A stretch of 64,000 nt of DNA, taken from assembly GCF_905175385.1 (NCBI RefSeq), contig NZ_HG992749.1:1302001-1366000 (forward strand), given 5' to 3'. The position numbers were made by a program, and so were the translations under genes. Positions 9,103-18,348 of this stretch are shown one piece after another. The stretch is from Vibrio sp. B1FLJ16. GTDB lineage: Bacteria; Pseudomonadota; Gammaproteobacteria; Enterobacterales; Vibrionaceae. Numbering within the stretch: the stretch's first letter is position 1; each line of letters starts with the position of its first letter. The notes under the pieces were generated by a model. That model had not been told where the DNA came from, searched no databases, and was given only the letters and a program-made list of their open reading frames with translations.

Positions 9103-10023
9103 TTACATGCCACTAGCACTTAACACTACACTCATTTCATTGCGGAAGTCTGCGTCACTCATATTGCTCAGGTCATATAGAACTTCTGCGCCGACTACGT
9201 TGAACTCTACTTCGTGTTCGTCAATGCGCTCATCTTGATTGCGGAACATCAATAAGTGATTTGCAATTCTGGCTATATCCAAGTAACTGACATCAGGACG
9301 GGTCTCCTGATATTTTTGGTTAGAGGAAACTTCACGAAAATCGTTGTCAAATCCCCATCGTTCGAGAACCAGTTTGCTTGTCTCGGAGCAACGGGTCTGG
9401 AATATTTGCAGTGCTAGCTCTGGGTCAAGGTAATTTCCTCTATCCAGATACAGGTTGTATTCGTTTATCAGGCAGAACAAACCGATGTCCGCGAGCAGGC
9501 CAACCAACAAGGCTTTTTCTTGTTCTAAGTGGCCGTAGGCAAGGGCATCATGCTTACGGAATTCTTGTGTAATTAAAACCATAGCGGCACCAAGCTCACG
9601 CGATACAGCTGCGCTTTTCACCATAATCCCACTACATTCTTTGGTTAAGTTAAGAGAATGCTTAAGTTGTTCGATTGCTTGAGCGGTAACAATATCACGT
9701 ACACGCAGAATGCCTAAACGAGAGACTGCGGTTGTTAAATCATTACAGGTGATATTCCGACGATTGAAAATTACTGAGTTGGCAACTCGAACCACAACCG
9801 CTGCTAACCCGGGATCTTCCAACAGGCAATTTGCCACATCGGCGATAGTGGTATTTTCTTCCTGCGATAACTGCTGAATTTTGAGCACGACATCTGGTAT
9901 TGGAGGAAGGGATATTTTTCCAAGAGCGATAGACTGCTCCACCAGTTGCGCGAATTCTGACTCAAGTGCTTCTAAAAGCTTATCTTTGTTATTTGGTAGC
10001 CAATAAAATGATAGATGTTCCAT
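9103..10023 (-). CDS. HDOD-domain signalling protein
   Basis: This is a 306-residue single-domain HDOD protein. The signature begins near residue 37 with SLPPIPDVVLKIQQLSQ and continues with the helix pattern LLEDPGLAAVVVRVANS, then SRLGILRVRDI. HDOD proteins are inactive relatives of HD phosphohydrolases that usually act as scaffolds in signalling, often in motility or c-di-GMP networks. The open frame reaches a TTG at 10107, but the ATG at 10023 starts just before the conserved region, so I prefer it. The extra upstream frame contains a perfect 11-bp inverted repeat. It is divergent from tfoX; I recall the same pairing in V. cholerae (VC1152-VC1153). Confidence 0.85.
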   Translation of the reverse strand: MEHLSFYWLPNNKDKLLEALESEFAQLVEQSIALGKISLPPIPDVVLKIQQLSQEENTTIADVANCLLEDPGLAAVVVRVANSVIFNRRNITCNDLTTAVSRLGILRVRDIVTAQAIEQLKHSLNLTKECSGIMVKSAAVSRELGAAMVLITQEFRKHDALAYGHLEQEKALLVGLLADIGLFCLINEYNLYLDRGNYLDPELALQIFQTRCSETSKLVLERWGFDNDFREVSSNQKYQETRPDVSYLDIARIANHLLMFRNQDERIDEHEVEFNVVGAEVLYDLSNMSDADFRNEMSVVLSASGM

Positions 10024-10069
10024 TGCGACGTTGTACTTAATTTCTTTCGTACAGTGTACCTTTAGATTG

Positions 10070-10106
10070 TGCGTATTATCAATCAAATGCTTATGGATAA
10101 TACGCA
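10070..10106. promoter_or_regulatory. 11-bp inverted repeat upstream of the HDOD gene
   Basis: TGCGTATTATC (10070-10080) and GATAATACGCA (10096-10106) are perfect complements with a 15-base spacer. It sits 47 bases upstream of the HDOD start and in the divergent region shared with tfoX. It could be an operator or a 5' UTR hairpin. Confidence 0.45.
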
Positions 10107-10208
10107 AATGCCAAGCAGATCATTGTTATTCGTTGTTTACTGAAGAGTGGGGTGTCAAAAAACTACCGCGAACGAGAGGTAACTGTGAAATCAATCACGT
10201 ATGAGTAA

Positions 10209-10396
10209 ATTGACCTTTCTGAAATTGTGACTGAAGTCCTAACTTATTTTTCATTGTTAAGTATGATTAAGCAAGTTGGTGAACACAACTCACAAATATA
10301 TCGCCAACAATTCGACATTTTATAATTCGCTATAAGCTGCTGTTCATCTGGTGACATCGCTAATCGGGGTAATTTATTCAGATTAAAGAGGTCAAT
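10209..10396 (+). promoter_or_regulatory. tfoX leader with pairing that masks the ribosome binding site
   Basis: ATTGACCTTT (10209-10218) pairs without a break with AGAGGTCAAT (10387-10396), which holds the tfoX Shine-Dalgarno AGAGG and reaches the start codon (eight Watson-Crick pairs, one G-U, then one more pair). This would close the ribosome binding site at the end of a long leader. In V. cholerae the chitin-induced small RNA TfoR is known to activate tfoX translation. No c-di-GMP riboswitch motif is visible, which argues against tfoY. Confidence 0.5.
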
Positions 10397-10982
10397 GGAC
10401 ATGACAGACCAAGCTTTTTTTAAATACGTACGCAATTTTAGTCAATATCAGAAACGCTCCATGTTTGGCGGCATCGGTTTATTTTGTGATGACGCCATGT
10501 TTGCGCTAGTAAGTAACGATAGTTGTTATTTGCGCGGTGGTAATGGTTTAGATGAAGAGTTAATACAACTCAATTGTGAAAAATATAAGCACGTCAAGAA
10601 ACAGACGACAGCAACAGTTAACTATTATGATGTGACTGATCTGTTCGAATCCGGTTTTTCGGGTCTTGATGAGCTGTTACAAAAGTCAATAGACTACTCA
10701 ATTAAGGAAAGAAAATACCAAAAATCTTCGGCGAGCAGACGGCTGAGAGACCTACCTAACATGCAACTTACGCTTGAGCGTATGGTGAAGAAAGCCGGTG
10801 TTGAAGACGTGGAGGCGTTTTTGGAACTTGGCCCTGTTGAGGTTTTCAATAAAGTGAAGCAAGCATATGGCAATGACGTTGATGTTAAGTTGTTGTGGAA
10901 GTTTGCTGGTGCTATTGATGGTATTCACTGGAAACTCATCCAGGAACCGCGTAAACAACAGTTACTGTCACTGTGTGAATAG
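10395..10982 (+). CDS. tfoX: Competence regulator TfoX (Sxy family)
   Basis: This 195-residue protein has the TfoX N-terminal domain (residues 8-95, with KRSMFGGIGLF and a YLRGG stretch) and the TfoX C-terminal domain (about 110-195, with RLRDLPNMQLTLERM and KLLWKFAGAI). In Vibrio, TfoX works with CRP to turn on the DNA-uptake pilus and competence genes on chitin, and also type VI secretion. A second ATG at 10401 has better spacing (nine bases) from AGAGG. I favour tfoX over its paralogue tfoY because the neighbours match the V. cholerae tfoX locus and no GEMM riboswitch precedes it. Its long leader suggests control of translation. Confidence 0.85.
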   Translation: MDMTDQAFFKYVRNFSQYQKRSMFGGIGLFCDDAMFALVSNDSCYLRGGNGLDEELIQLNCEKYKHVKKQTTATVNYYDVTDLFESGFSGLDELLQKSIDYSIKERKYQKSSASRRLRDLPNMQLTLERMVKKAGVEDVEAFLELGPVEVFNKVKQAYGNDVDVKLLWKFAGAIDGIHWKLIQEPRKQQLLSLCE

Positions 10983-11281
10983 AGGTCATAGTTCATGCAA
11001 TGATGACTGACTCGTCGTTATGAAGTTAGCGAGTCACAAAAGTAAGTGTTGAAAGCGGAAAATGGAAGTTGATGCTTTTAGCCGCTTCATTTGAGTTAGT
11101 CATTACAATACTTGAAATCATACCAATTCCAGTAATTATCTCATCATTCTTGCTGGTTAAAATCGCTTATTGCTACGTTAGAATTTTTATAATTAGAACT
11201 ACTAGTTACTTCAAATTCTGCCTTGCACTAAACGATTTTTCCTGTGCAATTTTCTGATAATTAAATTATTGGCATAGGTAT
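10983..11281. other. Gene-free spacer after tfoX
   Basis: I see no convincing gene here. TGACTCG (11008-11014) and CGAGTCA (11030-11036) form a hairpin soon after the tfoX stop but without a T tract. The 62-codon hydrophobic frame at 11069 starts at TTG with no ribosome binding site and was not called. Confidence 0.5.
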
Positions 11282-11312
11282 AAAAAAACCGAGGCAATTG
11301 CCTCGGTTTTTT
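11282..11312. terminator. Bidirectional intrinsic terminator
   Basis: ACCGAGGCAATTGCCTCGGT is a perfect stem flanked by a run of seven A and a run of six T. It ends the minus-strand outer membrane gene at 11341 and can stop tfoX readthrough. Confidence 0.85.
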
Positions 11313-11340
11313 ACGTTTACTTTATTTAACTCTACGCTTA

Positions 11341-11886
11341 TCAGAACTTAAAGCGTGTAGTGAACATCACCTGATCACCGTAGAAGTCGTTGATACGCGC
11401 TTCTGCGCCAAGAGAAAATAGTTCTGTTGAGTGGAAGCGAGCATAAGCAGAGCCCATCCAATCATCGTCGTCGTCAATAGAAACGTAGCCTACTTTACCA
11501 CCTACTTCTAGCTGAGGGCCTAACCACTGACGAACGCCTAAATTCAGCTCCATACCAAGATCTGTGCTACTTGAATTTGTCGGTTGGACAACACGCATTA
11601 GCATTTCACCAGTTAGATCTGCCCAGTTGTTAAGTGGTGAGTGGAAACCAAAACCTACTGCAGAATCAAAGTCGCCATCGAACTCAGAATCAATACGAGC
11701 CAGGACGTGCGCATTTGGGTGAATTGATTTACTTGCACCAGCACCAAATGTCACAGGGCTTGCGCCGATGCGAGCTTCGAAATAGTCGTAGCTAAAGTTA
11801 CTCATAGTTGCAGGTGCATTGCCGTTTGCAGCTAGAGCATGGCTTGATGCGAACAAAAGGGCTGTGGCTAATAGTGTCTTACGCAT
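11341..11886 (-). CDS. Small outer-membrane beta-barrel protein (unknown)
   Basis: This 181-residue protein has a clear signal peptide (MRKTLLATALLF, cut after HALA) and a mature part of alternating short strands. It ends in Arg-Phe-Lys-Phe, the C-terminal Phe typical of outer-membrane barrels. The open frame reaches 11982, but the ATG at 11886 starts exactly at the signal peptide, so the longer form is unlikely. I recognise no named family; an eight-stranded barrel would fit the length. It lies between tfoX and the two-component pair, and its order matches a hypothetical gene after tfoX in V. cholerae. Confidence 0.8.
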   Translation of the reverse strand: MRKTLLATALLFASSHALAANGNAPATMSNFSYDYFEARIGASPVTFGAGASKSIHPNAHVLARIDSEFDGDFDSAVGFGFHSPLNNWADLTGEMLMRVVQPTNSSSTDLGMELNLGVRQWLGPQLEVGGKVGYVSIDDDDDWMGSAYARFHSTELFSLGAEARINDFYGDQVMFTTRFKF

Positions 11887-12088
11887 AACTAACGATAAAC
11901 CTTGTTTATTTTTCCATGGGTTCAAGCAAGCACTTGAACCGTATTCGAATTTGCCCGACATCATAATAAAAAGAATGGCCAACGACCAATATAATGTGTC
12001 GATATTTTGTCAATTAACTTAATTGTTTTGAGGTTTAAGCAAAAAATGAGCCATAAGACACTAAGAAATACAATGCTACAAGCGTAAA

Positions 12089-12586
12089 CTACTCGCCAAA
12101 ACTTGCTCTTCGCTCCGCCATGGCATTCAGAATAGCTTCGGAGTCCAGGACTGTTGTCCAGGATAACAAGTCATCATCATGTTCAATCACGAAAGAGGTG
12201 AGCTGAGCGGTAATAGCTTGCCTTAGTTCATCACCTTTCCACGGTTTAGCAATGTAATAATCTAAACTGTCATGGTTGATGGCTTCCACGGTGTCTTCTA
12301 AGCCTGCCTGACCTGTCAGTAACACTTTCCGTGCGCCTCTTGTTTCGGCATCTTGACTTAGTTCGATCAAAAAGCTGATACCGGTTTGTTCTGGCATGAT
12401 GTGGTCACATAAAATCAATGCGAGCTTAATTTCTTCATCTGCCATATCTTCAATAACCTGTCGAGCTTCCGTTACAGACTCAGCGCCTTCAAGAATGAAG
12501 TGTTCTTCGAAAGGCGATAGGTCTTGCAATACACTGTCTAAGACTTCTCTTTCGTCATCGACGCATAAAATCAGATACTTGGTCAT
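12089..12586 (-). CDS. Stand-alone response regulator receiver
   Basis: This 165-residue protein is a CheY-like receiver with no DNA-binding domain. The acidic pair is at residues 10-11, the phospho-acceptor Asp at 61 (ILCDHIMP), Thr at 91 (LLTGQ) and Lys at 114 (AKPW). It also has a C-terminal tail of about 35 residues. Its start codon overlaps the stop of the hybrid kinase gene by four bases (ATGA), so the two are translated together and the kinase is its likely partner. The tail and the receiver align without gaps to the N terminus of that kinase, showing a local duplication. How the signal is passed on is unknown. Confidence 0.9.
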   Translation of the reverse strand: MTKYLILCVDDEREVLDSVLQDLSPFEEHFILEGAESVTEARQVIEDMADEEIKLALILCDHIMPEQTGISFLIELSQDAETRGARKVLLTGQAGLEDTVEAINHDSLDYYIAKPWKGDELRQAITAQLTSFVIEHDDDLLSWTTVLDSEAILNAMAERRASFGE

Positions 12587-14523
12587 AATTTATCTCCTTC
12601 TTCGATGACTGGTAACCAGACGGTCATACGAGTGTATTTGTTAACTTCTGAGTCAACTTCAATCCATCCTTTATGGGCGTTAACTATCTGCTGGCAGATT
12701 GAAAGTCCAATACCTAAGCCAAAGTTGCCGACTTTTTTAGTGGTAAAATTGAGTTCGAAAATAGCTTCTTTTTGCGTTTCCGGAATACCGCATCCATTAT
12801 CTTCGAATGATATAACAGCATAGCTTTTGTTATCTTTCTCTTGAATCCTGGTCTGGATTTTTAATACTCCTTTTTCCGGGAATGCATCTATGGCGTTTGA
12901 TACCAGGTTGGTCCAGACCTGTTGCAGCGCGATAGGCTGACAAAGCATTTGTGGTAACTTGGCATAATCGGTCGAAACTTGATGAAGCTTCAGTTTGTTT
13001 TCGAAGATTACCAGCGTGTCTTCAATTCCTTCGTGGATATCGGAGTAATGCAAACTCTCATCATCAGAACGAGCATACCCCTTGAGACTTTTTACCATAT
13101 CGGCAATTCGGGCTGCACACACGTTAATAGAACGAAGAGTTGCACCGGCTTTATGGTATTGCTCCAACGAACCAAGTACGTCGGATGCATTATCTTTTCT
13201 CTTTGCTAACTGATTTACTAACTGATGATCCGCTTCTAACCCGAGATTAACGACTTTCTTCGCTAATGCACGATCAGGTAGGATTTTACTGAGTTCTCTT
13301 GCCCGCGTCCGTAATTCAGAGGTCGACTCGGGCTTTGAGTTTTGTGCTTGAGTCAGGAGTTGTACTCCTTTAGCTTGTGCATCTGGGGTAGGGATTTGGG
13401 TAAGCAAACCTTCAAGAGTATGAGTGAGGTTTTCTACCCCTCTTAAAATAGCGGCAACAGGGTTGTTTAGCTCGTGGGCAACCCCGGCAACGAGTTGGCC
13501 GAGCATGGCCATTTTTTCCCTTTCGATCAGTTGTTGGTGAGCTGATTCTAAAGACTCTAAAGTTTTTTGTAGTTTCAGCTTAGTATTAATACTCCGCTGC
13601 AGTCGGCGATTAAAATGACGGAGTAATAGGTTAGTGAACAGGGGTAAGAGATTTGAATCATTCTGCATAACTTTTTGAAACACCGTGCGATCGAGCTTGA
13701 TCACTTCGGTTTTTGTTAACGTCAAAGCAGTGGAGAACGAGTTTTCGCCGGTGACAAATGACATACTGCCAACAATATTGCCTTTGGTATAGCGTACTAC
13801 CTCGCGTTGGGCTCCCTGGTCATCTCTCTTGTATAGTGCCACTTCGCCACCGGTGATAAACCACAGAAAGTTGTTTGGTTCGCCTTCAACTGTCAGCAAG
13901 TGCTCTGGCGAATAGGTTCGACAGGCATGGATATCATCTCTGTCCTTAAAAAACAGTTGTAGGCCACTAATGACTTGTTCTGCGAGTTCATTATCTGACA
14001 AAGAGTGATAATCATGGAGAAACCCCGCTTGATATTTTTGCATCTGGTTTTCGATATGTGCCCGGAGTAATTTGTGCTGATCTAATACCTGGCTATAGCT
14101 GAGTAAATCTTCGTTACCATTACGCAATATAAACTGAGTGAGCTCTTTTTGGACGGTGTTGAACAGTACTTTATCTGGAAGTGGTTTCGTCAGGCAGTGA
14201 TCTAATCGACCTTCATTAACTGCGGTAAGAATGGCGTCGATATCTGAAGAGCAACTAATAAGAATTTTCCGGGCGCGCTCTGTGAGTGGCTTTTTGTCGA
14301 GGCTGATCAGAAATTCCACGCCGTTGAACTGAGCATGATGACTGGCGATGACTAACGCAACTGACTGATCTTTCTGCTCGAGATAGGTAAGTGCACTCTG
14401 TGCTTCTTCTATTGATTCAACAGAAAAAATATCAAATTTTCCTGAGAAAGCAGACAGCTCCAATCTGAATTGTTCAGCACTAATCGGATTATTGTCGAGA
14501 CACAATACAGCGTAACGATTCAC
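12583..14523 (-). CDS. Sensor histidine kinase: pseudo-receiver, cNMP-like domain, HisKA, HATPase
   Basis: This 646-residue protein has four parts. Residues 1-165 resemble the adjacent response regulator, but Ser61 replaces the phospho-Asp and Asn11 replaces one acidic residue. Residues about 190-310 form a cyclic-nucleotide-binding fold whose phosphate cassette lacks the usual Glu and Arg (GSMSFVTGE then SFST). The HisKA phospho-acceptor is His350 (VAHELNNP). The C-terminal ATPase shows the N box (NLVSNAIDA), DNGCGIP and GLGIGLS. There are no membrane segments, so it is a cytosolic kinase. It likely phosphorylates the receiver encoded right after it. The input signal is unknown; the degenerate domains suggest protein contacts or another ligand. 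Confidence 0.9.
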   Translation of the reverse strand: MNRYAVLCLDNNPISAEQFRLELSAFSGKFDIFSVESIEEAQSALTYLEQKDQSVALVIASHHAQFNGVEFLISLDKKPLTERARKILISCSSDIDAILTAVNEGRLDHCLTKPLPDKVLFNTVQKELTQFILRNGNEDLLSYSQVLDQHKLLRAHIENQMQKYQAGFLHDYHSLSDNELAEQVISGLQLFFKDRDDIHACRTYSPEHLLTVEGEPNNFLWFITGGEVALYKRDDQGAQREVVRYTKGNIVGSMSFVTGENSFSTALTLTKTEVIKLDRTVFQKVMQNDSNLLPLFTNLLLRHFNRRLQRSINTKLKLQKTLESLESAHQQLIEREKMAMLGQLVAGVAHELNNPVAAILRGVENLTHTLEGLLTQIPTPDAQAKGVQLLTQAQNSKPESTSELRTRARELSKILPDRALAKKVVNLGLEADHQLVNQLAKRKDNASDVLGSLEQYHKAGATLRSINVCAARIADMVKSLKGYARSDDESLHYSDIHEGIEDTLVIFENKLKLHQVSTDYAKLPQMLCQPIALQQVWTNLVSNAIDAFPEKGVLKIQTRIQEKDNKSYAVISFEDNGCGIPETQKEAIFELNFTTKKVGNFGLGIGLSICQQIVNAHKGWIEVDSEVNKYTRMTVWLPVIEEGDKL

Positions 14524-14708
14524 GAGTGTTTGAGCTCCGGTTGAAACTTGGCCAGCTACACTTTATCAATAAAATTGAGCGGTGAGTGCGAGCTGAGTAT
14601 GATTCCTGATGACTAATCCTGAATACGCAACAATACCTGATTTATCTCAATGTTTTATCCATCCACGCTTTGGGTTAGACTGAGTGCAAATTCTTTATTA
14701 GTGACGTT

Positions 14709-15975
14709 ATGCAAGATCTAAAAAAAAATCGGCGCCATTGGTGGTGCAATTTCATTAGCACTTTGTTGGCCGCTTGCGGTTGGTCAAATTGGTCAATCCA
14801 TTATTGAAGACGGCATTGCTAATATGAGCGATACGATGGTCAAAGGAGAGGTGGTTGATTACCAACGTGGTTATCTTTCTTCTGTAGTGCTAACTCGATA
14901 TACGGTCGTAGACCCTGAGCTTAAGGCGCTGCTTACTCAAGATGGAATGCCGACTCACTTTGAAGTAACCAGTGATGTAAGCCACGGCCTGACTAGTTTA
15001 ACCGCAGATTCGAAGTTTGTAGATAATGACTTCCTGCCACTCACTATGCACAGCAAAACTCAGCTCAATGGTAACACCGCGTTTACGTTGGATCTGGATA
15101 GTTGGCATTATCGGAATGAGGCTGAAGGTCTTTCTCTATCCTCAAGTCCTGCTCAAGTCACTGGTGATGTTACTGTTTTAGGCGACCTCAATTATCAAGT
15201 TTCCATTCCTTCTGTTCAGGTGGACTTCGTCAATGGCGAGGAATTGCATTTGAATGGATTAAAGGGGCAGGGGAAAGGAAAGCAAGTTAAAGGGTATTGG
15301 CTTGGTGAGCAGGTATTTTCTTTAGAGAAACTGGATGTGGTTGACTCAACTACGACTCCTTTATTTTTAATCGAAAACGCCAACTACAGCGGAAATACTG
15401 CTGCTGATGAATCAGGTGAAAAGCTGAATAGTCAGTTTAATATTGATGCACAAAAAATGCGCCTGACAGATGGAACGGACGTTGATAGTTTTAAATTAGA
15501 TTTCTCCATTGCAGATGTAGATAGTCAGTCGTTTGATCAGATTATGTCGATTTACCAAAGCGCCTCAACGTTAAGCGATCAGGATATAGCAGACTTGCTA
15601 CCGCATATCGATACCCTGTTTAGCAAGGGTTTTAGCCTGTCAGTCAATGAGTTGTCACTCGCGTTTGGCGAAGGTAAGTTTCACAATGAATGGCAGTTAT
15701 CTGTACCGCAAGGAACAGACAAGATAACCCAGGATCCGATGAAGCTGATGACCGCAACAAACGGTCAATTAAGTACATACTTTTCCGATGAATTAGTTGA
15801 ACATTATCCTTTCATACAAGAGGGTATTGATGAGCTTATCATTATGGAATTGATTGAAAAAGTTGAAGGCGGATACCGACTTAAAGCGCAAATTGATGAT
15901 GGAAAATTAAAGTTTGAGAACGGCCATGAGTTCCCGTTAATGGCTTTATTGATGCCAGCGCTTATGCAAAATTAG
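14709..15975 (+). CDS. DUF945 (YdgA-like) membrane-anchored protein, apparent frameshift at A9
   Basis: The family normally starts with a membrane anchor followed by a long periplasmic part. Here ATG at 14709 reads MQDLKK and then meets nine A (14720-14728). One base fewer would continue into an anchor (IGAIGGAISLALCWPLAV) and the open frame that runs to 15975, giving about 421 residues. As written, the start frame ends soon after, and the downstream frame has no ATG, GTG or TTG until 14824, which lacks a ribosome binding site and would drop the anchor. Sequencing error, mutation, or slippage on the A run are all possible. The rest of the gene is intact. Confidence 0.75.
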
Positions 15976-16008
15976 CCCAAGCTGAGATTATTTAGCATTT
16001 TCAGTTTA

Positions 16009-16033
16009 AAAAGAGGTCATAAGACCTCTTTTC
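16009..16033 (+). terminator. Intrinsic terminator after the DUF945 gene
   Basis: AAAAGAGGTC and GACCTCTTTT arms around a short loop, followed by T-rich sequence. Confidence 0.8.
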
Positions 16034-16226
16034 TTGTTTTTATCGTTGTTAAAACGTGATATACCCAACATATATCAAGATGAAGGGATCAGAACGTTGT
16101 TCATGGGCCAGAGCCTGACAAATGAGGCTGTGTTGATAACCAAGAACATCTCTCTGAACCACGCATCTCGAGATTATTTGAGTACATTAATTTCGACATA
16201 TTTACATAGCAGGAGCGATGAGCATC

Positions 16227-17321
16227 ATGGAACAAAATACGGACAACGTATTTAACTTCAGCGCAGGACCAGCAGGTCTGCCAAAAGCGGTTATGCAACA
16301 AGCACAAAAAGAACTATTGGACTGGCAAGGCCTTGGTACTTCAGTGATGGAAATCAGTCACCGAAGCAAAGAGTTCATCAAAGTTGCTGAAGAAGCTGAG
16401 CAAGACCTACGTGACCTTTTGAACATCCCAGATAACTACAAAGTACTCTTTTGCCAAGGCGGTGCGCGTGCACAGTTTGCTGCTGTTCCGCTAAACCTTT
16501 TAGGCGATGCTGAAACTGCGACCTATATTGATGGCGGTTACTGGGCTGAGAGCGCAGTTGCAGAAGCGAAAAAATATTGTCAACCAGATGTTTTTGATGC
16601 GAAAACGGAAATTGATGGCAAAACGGCAGTACTGCCTGCCAGTGAATGGAAAATAGCACCAGACGCGGCATATGTTCACTTCTGTCCGAACGAAACAATC
16701 GACGGTATCGAAATCAATGATCTGCCAGAGACCGACAAGCCGATTGTAGCGGATATGTCGTCTACCATTTTGTCGCGTGAGATCGATGTTTCTAAGTATG
16801 GCGTTATTTACGCAGGTGCTCAGAAAAATATTGGTCCATCAGGAATCGCGATTGCTATTGTTCGCGACGATCTATTGGGTATGGCAAAGCAGGTTTTACC
16901 GAGTGTTTTAGATTACACAGTTCTAGCTGAAAAAGAGTCCATGTTTAACACTCCACCGACTTTTGCCTGGTATCTTTCTGGCCTTGTTTTCAAATGGCTA
17001 AAAGCGGAAGGTGGTGTAAAGAGTATTGAAAAAGTGAATCGTGAAAAAGCTAAGTTATTATACGATTTCATTGATCAATCTGCTTTTTACCGTAATGGTA
17101 TCCACCCAGAAAACCGTTCTCTAATGAACATACCGTTCCAACTTGCGAAACCAGAACTCGATGGTACCTTTTTAGAACTCGCTGATGCGAGAGGTCTTAA
17201 GTCTCTTAAAGGCCACCGTGCTGTAGGTGGTATGCGTGCGTCTATCTACAACGCAATGCCATTAGAAGGTGTTCAGGCGCTTGTCGACTTTATGAAAGAA
17301 TTTGAGAGAAAATACGCATAA
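16227..17321 (+). CDS. serC: Phosphoserine aminotransferase
   Basis: This is a class V PLP aminotransferase that converts 3-phosphohydroxypyruvate and glutamate to phosphoserine; it also acts in pyridoxal phosphate synthesis. The N terminus [10 protein letters not shown], the GGARAQFA phosphate-binding stretch, the PLP lysine in [11 protein letters not shown], and the C-terminal [12 protein letters not shown] are all diagnostic. The ATG at 16227 gives 364 residues, the usual Vibrio length. An ATG at 16218 is only two bases from the AGGAG at 16211-16215, whereas 16227 is 11 bases away; neither spacing is ideal. It is followed by its own terminator and appears monocistronic. Confidence 0.97.
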   Translation: MEQNTDNVFNFSAGPAGLPKAVMQQAQKELLDWQGLGTSVMEISHRSKEFIKVAEEAEQDLRDLLNIPDNYKVLFCQGGARAQFAAVPLNLLGDAETATYIDGGYWAESAVAEAKKYCQPDVFDAKTEIDGKTAVLPASEWKIAPDAAYVHFCPNETIDGIEINDLPETDKPIVADMSSTILSREIDVSKYGVIYAGAQKNIGPSGIAIAIVRDDLLGMAKQVLPSVLDYTVLAEKESMFNTPPTFAWYLSGLVFKWLKAEGGVKSIEKVNREKAKLLYDFIDQSAFYRNGIHPENRSLMNIPFQLAKPELDGTFLELADARGLKSLKGHRAVGGMRASIYNAMPLEGVQALVDFMKEFERKYA

Positions 17322-17346
17322 TTAACGTAAACTTTCATCTCTATTT

Positions 17347-17373
17347 AAGCGCCGCAATTGCGGCGCTTTTTTA
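17347..17373 (+). terminator. Intrinsic terminator after serC
   Basis: AGCGCCGCAATTGCGGCGCT perfect stem followed by six T. Confidence 0.9.
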
Positions 17374-17608
17374 TGCGCATTTGTGCATAATGGCCAATGC
17401 TAATTTATACTTCAAATGTGCCTTACTATTAAATGCTTAGAAGTAAACCTACTGTCTGTAGAAACTGTGTCAAATGGGTTTACATTCTATAAAACTGCTT
17501 GAAGTTAAATGATTGATAATAAAGAGGTTTTATAGTTGGTCTTATTCTTGCTTACTTATCCTTGCTTCTTGTTCTGATGTCTCACACCATGTTTATAAGG
17601 ATATATCC

Positions 17609-18301
17609 ATGAAAAAAATATTGTTTTATAGTGGTTTATTGTTGTTCTGTACGAACGTACAAGCAACTGTTATCTCGGACTTAGTCGATGTATCCGAAGG
17701 CGGTGGTCTATACGCCAAAATAGCAGTTGAAAATACGGCTGCTGATACAGTTACGATCACTGCCGATATCGCAGATCCTATCAACCCAGGCCTCACCCAA
17801 GGTGATATTCTTTCTGTTTGGTTTAATTTATCTGACTTCTCTGGTCTGGGGGCTACAGCGAGTTTGGGTAATATATCTATCAACGGTAGCTCGATTGGGG
17901 GCAGTGAGTTCTTCAGTGGGTCGTCTTTACTGTTTGGTGAAGATGCTTTTGCTACTAATGCACTTGGTGGTAACAATAACTTAAATGGTACGGGTACGAG
18001 TGCTTGGGATTTAGTGGTCGAAACTGGTCAAAATGGCGCGGCCAGTGGATTTATTCAAACCCTGAGTTTTGATTTAACGATCGCCGGATTAGATGAAGTC
18101 CTTTTTGACGAGCAATTGTTTGGAATGAGAGTTCAAAGTGTTGAAGGGAATATGAATTTCATTGCTTCATCAAAATTGCTTGGAGGATCATTTGAGGATC
18201 CAGATACACAAGTGGGAACCATTCCTGAGCCAGCACCACTTTCACTATTTGCTTTAGCGTTATTTGGTATTGGCTTATTAAGACGCAAACAAATGAATTA
18301 G
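17609..18301 (+). CDS. PEP-CTERM sorting-signal protein
   Basis: This 230-residue secreted protein has a signal peptide (MKKILFYSGLLLF, cut after VQA) and a C-terminal PEP-CTERM tail. The tail has IPEPAP, a hydrophobic stretch of about 17 residues (LSLFALALFGIGLL), then basic RRKQ. Such tails are recognised by an exosortase, which removes the tail at the cell envelope. The mature part is rich in Gly, Ser, Asn and Thr and poor in charge, as in many surface or matrix proteins. The ATG at 17609 has AAGGA seven bases upstream; the frame extends back to 17513 but that start is less likely. No exosortase is in the window. It stands alone between two terminators. Confidence 0.8.
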   Translation: MKKILFYSGLLLFCTNVQATVISDLVDVSEGGGLYAKIAVENTAADTVTITADIADPINPGLTQGDILSVWFNLSDFSGLGATASLGNISINGSSIGGSEFFSGSSLLFGEDAFATNALGGNNNLNGTGTSAWDLVVETGQNGAASGFIQTLSFDLTIAGLDEVLFDEQLFGMRVQSVEGNMNFIASSKLLGGSFEDPDTQVGTIPEPAPLSLFALALFGIGLLRRKQMN

Positions 18302-18348
18302 TAACTGAACTTTATTAAGATACGGCAATATTTTCCTACGACTCAAAT

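Noticed and set aside
10108..10394. c-di-GMP riboswitch before tfoX, as in tfoY
   Set aside because: None of the conserved GEMM blocks is visible in the leader.
10983..11036. Hairpin after tfoX as a terminator
   Set aside because: TGACTCG and CGAGTCA pair, but no T tract follows.
11069..11257. Hydrophobic 62-codon frame after tfoX
   Set aside because: It starts at TTG without a ribosome binding site, is in AT-rich DNA that favours such frames, and has no family resemblance.
16034..16255. Plus-strand frame before serC
   Set aside because: It overlaps the serC start in another frame and begins just after a terminator. No family features.
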